A DNA stretch of 27,517 nucleotides from assembly GCA_902580265.1 (NCBI GenBank), contig CACHJY010000016.1, positions 1-27,517 of the forward strand, read 5' to 3'. This document shows, in pieces, positions 25,451 to 27,517 of this stretch (the first letter of the stretch is position 1; every line of letters begins with the position of its first letter). The notes below the pieces were generated by a model that had not been told where the DNA came from, ran no database searches, and saw only the letters and a list, made by a program, of their open reading frames with translations. Source of the stretch: an uncultured Alphaproteobacteria bacterium. GTDB lineage: Bacteria; Pseudomonadota; Alphaproteobacteria; Rhodobacterales; Rhodobacteraceae. A program made the translations under genes and the position numbers.

Positions 25451-26905
25451 ATGTTTGAAACTTTATCAAAAGGATTCTCGAACGCCCTAGAAAAGCTAAC
25501 TAAACAGGGGGTGCTACGAGAGGACGAGATATCAACTGCTTTGCGCGAAGTTAGAATAGCTTTGTTGGAAGCCGATGTTACTTTGGAATTAACTAAAAGG
25601 TTTATAAAATCGGTTGGAGAAAAAGCACGAGGACAAGCAGTTACTAAATCGGTTACCCCTGGCCAACAAGTAATTAAAATAGTGCATGACGAGTTACTAA
25701 AGGTACTAGAGGGTCCTAGCGAAATATCAAGTTCCCTAAAAATTGATAATCCGCCTGCGACAATTTTAATGGTAGGGTTGCAAGGTTCTGGAAAAACCAC
25801 AACCTCAGCAAAACTTGCTTTGAGGTTGCAGCGCAAAGAAAAGAAGAAAGTTTTAATGGCTAGTTTAGACACTAGACGTCCAGCAGCTATGGAGCAGTTG
25901 GAGATACTGGGTAAAAGTAACTCAATAGACACATTGCCAATTGTAAAGAATCAGTTGCCTGAACAAATTACATCCAGAGCGATACAACAAGCGTCTTTAG
26001 GAGGATATGATGTGATTATCCTTGATTCTGCGGGAAGAATGCAAATAGACGATGAGCTAATGACTGAAATCGAAAAGATTAAAGATTTAAGTAATCCTAA
26101 TGAAACGCTCTTAATAGCTGATGGATTGACAGGTCAGGAGGCTGTCAATGTAGCCAACGCTTTTAATGATCGACTTAATATTTCAGGAGTTGTCTTAACT
26201 AGAATGGATGGCGATGGTAGAGGCGGAGCAGCTCTCTCAATGGTCTCAACGATAGGAAAATCAATTAAATTTATAGGTACTGGTGAGAAAGTCGATGCAT
26301 TAGAAGAATTTCATCCTGATCGTATTGCTAGAAGAATTCTAGGAATGGGTGACATAGTATCATTAGTTGAGAAAGCGTCTGAAACATTGGAAGCCGAAAA
26401 AGCAGAGCGCTCGATGCGCCGGTTCCAAAAAGGTTTGTTCAATATGAATGACTTGAAAAACCAATTAGAACAAATGCATAAGATGGGTGGACTGAAAAGC
26501 ATAATGGGGATGATGCCTGGTATGGGAAGGCTCGCGAAAAATTTGGATGATAAATCTCTTGATGATGCGGTTATAAAGCGTCAGATTGCCCTTATTCAAT
26601 CAATGACTAAAAAAGAACGCTTGTCGCCTAATATTCTTCAAGCCAGTAGAAAGAAGCGAATAGCACTTGGTGCAGGGCTAGAGGTGCCTGAATTAAATAA
26701 GTTGATAAAGATGCATAGGCAAATGTCAGATATGATGAAGAGAATGGGGAAAATGGGTGGCAAAGGAATGTTAAAAAGCTTCATGCAGCAGATGTCAGGC
26801 AAAAGCGATAACATGACACATTCTTTGCCTGATGCCCAATTACTACAAAAGCAATTGGGATCGAAATTGCCAATAAACCTGTCCGGATTAAACTTCAAAA
26901 AATAA
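25451..26905 (+). CDS. ffh: signal recognition particle protein Ffh
   Basis: The SRP54 GTPase that recognises signal sequences with 4.5S RNA and hands ribosomes to FtsY. The 484-residue protein has the N domain (1-95), the G domain with GLQGSGKT (109-116), DSAGR (192-196) and TRMDGDGRGGA (250-260), and the methionine-rich M domain (about 330-460) with GMMPGM and repeated MxxM clusters that bind signal peptides and RNA. The ribosome binding site before ATG is weak (TAGG). It leads a unit with the chorismate mutase gene four bases later, then rpsP. No 4.5S RNA gene was seen nearby. Confidence 0.97.
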   Translation: MFETLSKGFSNALEKLTKQGVLREDEISTALREVRIALLEADVTLELTKRFIKSVGEKARGQAVTKSVTPGQQVIKIVHDELLKVLEGPSEISSSLKIDNPPATILMVGLQGSGKTTTSAKLALRLQRKEKKKVLMASLDTRRPAAMEQLEILGKSNSIDTLPIVKNQLPEQITSRAIQQASLGGYDVIILDSAGRMQIDDELMTEIEKIKDLSNPNETLLIADGLTGQEAVNVANAFNDRLNISGVVLTRMDGDGRGGAALSMVSTIGKSIKFIGTGEKVDALEEFHPDRIARRILGMGDIVSLVEKASETLEAEKAERSMRRFQKGLFNMNDLKNQLEQMHKMGGLKSIMGMMPGMGRLAKNLDDKSLDDAVIKRQIALIQSMTKKERLSPNILQASRKKRIALGAGLEVPELNKLIKMHRQMSDMMKRMGKMGGKGMLKSFMQQMSGKSDNMTHSLPDAQLLQKQLGSKLPINLSGLNFKK

Positions 26906-26909
26906 TCAA

Positions 26910-27209
26910 ATGAAAAAAAACAAAATTAATGTTGATTTATTGTTAAAAAATGAGAGAAGTACTATCGATAGGCTCGACGCGATAATAGTAACTGCTCTAA
27001 TAGAAAGATTTTCGGTAACAAAAAGAATAGGGATCATAAAAGCTGAACACAATCTTGAGCCCCGTGATGGGGAAAGGGAAAAAAAACAAGTGAAGACTCT
27101 TGAAAAGCTTATAGAGGATAGTGACCTCGACAAAGAGTTTATAGTTAATCTTATGAAACTAATTACAACAGAATCTAAAAAAAAACACGAGCAAATAAAG
27201 AAAAAATAG
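26910..27209 (+). CDS. chorismate mutase (AroQ type)
   Basis: Short all-helical AroQ-class enzyme converting chorismate to prephenate for phenylalanine and tyrosine. The 99-residue product has the expected pattern: R16 and the IDRLDAIIVTALIERF helix with R33, K44 in the middle helix, and EPRDGEREKKQ (50-60) contributing the acidic and basic active-site residues. It has no fused prephenate dehydratase or ACT domain. The start is four bases after the ffh stop, and rpsP follows after 11 bases, an order familiar from Rhodobacterales. Confidence 0.9.
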   Translation: MKKNKINVDLLLKNERSTIDRLDAIIVTALIERFSVTKRIGIIKAEHNLEPRDGEREKKQVKTLEKLIEDSDLDKEFIVNLMKLITTESKKKHEQIKKK

Positions 27210-27220
27210 GAGAGTGATTT

Positions 27221-27517
27221 ATGAGTATTAAAATACGGCTAGCCAGGGCCGGTTCAAAAAAGAGACCATTTTACCGGGTAGTTGCAGCTGATAATAGGAT
27301 GCCTAGAGATGGAAGATTTATAGAGAAGTTAGGTACCTACAATCCGTTACTAAATAAAGACGATAATAACAGGGTAAACTTAAACTTAGATAGAATTAAA
27401 GATTGGTTATCCAAAGGAGCACAAACTAGTGACAGGATTAGTCGATTATTAGAGAATTTAGAAGTACTTCCAAAAAAAGTACGAAATAACCCTATCAAGG
27501 CAAAACCAAAAAAAGAA
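27221..27517 (+). CDS. rpsP: 30S ribosomal protein S16 (3' end cut by window edge)
   Basis: S16 stabilises 16S rRNA in assembly of the 30S body. The frame begins at ATG 27221 after a strong AGGAGAG and reads [20 protein letters not shown], the canonical N-terminus, then [19 protein letters not shown] and [21 protein letters not shown]. It runs 99 codons to the window edge without a stop; alphaproteobacterial S16 often has a Lys-rich tail past residue 100, as begins here. Confidence 0.96.
   Translation, partial: MSIKIRLARAGSKKRPFYRVVAADNRMPRDGRFIEKLGTYNPLLNKDDNNRVNLNLDRIKDWLSKGAQTSDRISRLLENLEVLPKKVRNNPIKAKPKKE

Noticed and set aside
25429..25932. 167-codon open frame on the minus strand
   Set aside because: It is antisense to ffh, which is beyond doubt; the frame has no ribosome binding site or family features.
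1..27517. CRISPR array, prophage, transposon, toxin-antitoxin or defence system
   Set aside because: No direct repeats with spacers, terminal inverted repeats, integrase, transposase or related genes were seen; nearly all DNA is accounted for by core genes.

Overview
This window is a gene-dense, AT-rich piece of an alphaproteobacterial chromosome with no mobile DNA. Three things point to Alphaproteobacteria, most likely a streamlined marine lineage related to Rhodobacterales: a gcrA cell-cycle regulator gene near argD-argF; a ctaC-ctaB-small ORF-ctaG-ctaE-surf1-thrC order of the Paracoccus/Rhodobacter type; and a methionyl-tRNA synthetase with a single zinc knuckle and a KFSTS loop, which I recall from Rhodobacterales. 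The assignment rests on recalled synteny and motifs, not on a search.

Layout. Positions 1-2162 (minus strand) hold the transcription/translation block tRNA-Trp, secE, nusG, rplK and rplA (the last cut by the window edge). metG diverges from it at 2317 and meets a DUF2177 membrane protein gene head-on. tRNA-Leu(UAA) and an unrecognised coiled-coil, C-terminally anchored protein follow. Positions 5220-8185 (minus) carry argF and argD (ornithine/arginine synthesis) and an ABC-2 permease with no ATPase nearby. Positions 8277-10589 (plus) carry gcrA, a DUF1178 zinc-ribbon gene and lysC. Positions 10608-18676 (minus) begin upstream with the cytochrome c oxidase cluster (ctaC, ctaB, a 56-residue membrane protein, ctaG, ctaE, surf1) and run into thrC, a RimJ-like acetyltransferase, a D-2-hydroxyglutarate dehydrogenase-like flavoprotein and a second acetyltransferase. 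Positions 18927-23308 (plus) hold topA and an RNase R gene without an ordinary start codon. zapE and trhO lie on the minus strand up to 25315. ffh, a chorismate mutase gene and rpsP (cut by the right edge) read out on the plus strand.

How the genes work together. The cox block supplies subunits II and III, heme O synthase and copper/heme insertion factors for an aa3-type oxidase; subunit I is not in the window. lysC and thrC are the first and last steps of threonine synthesis but lie in separate units. argD and argF overlap by ATGA and are probably translationally coupled. ffh, chorismate mutase and rpsP look like one unit. Packing is tight: two convergent gene pairs share a TTAA in which both stop codons overlap, and no gene-free stretch exceeds about 250 bases.

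I found no CRISPR array, prophage, transposon, toxin-antitoxin pair or defence system. The observations most worth a second look are the start of rnr, the small gene inside the cox operon, the twin AT-hook motifs in GcrA, and the unrecognised anchored coiled-coil protein.
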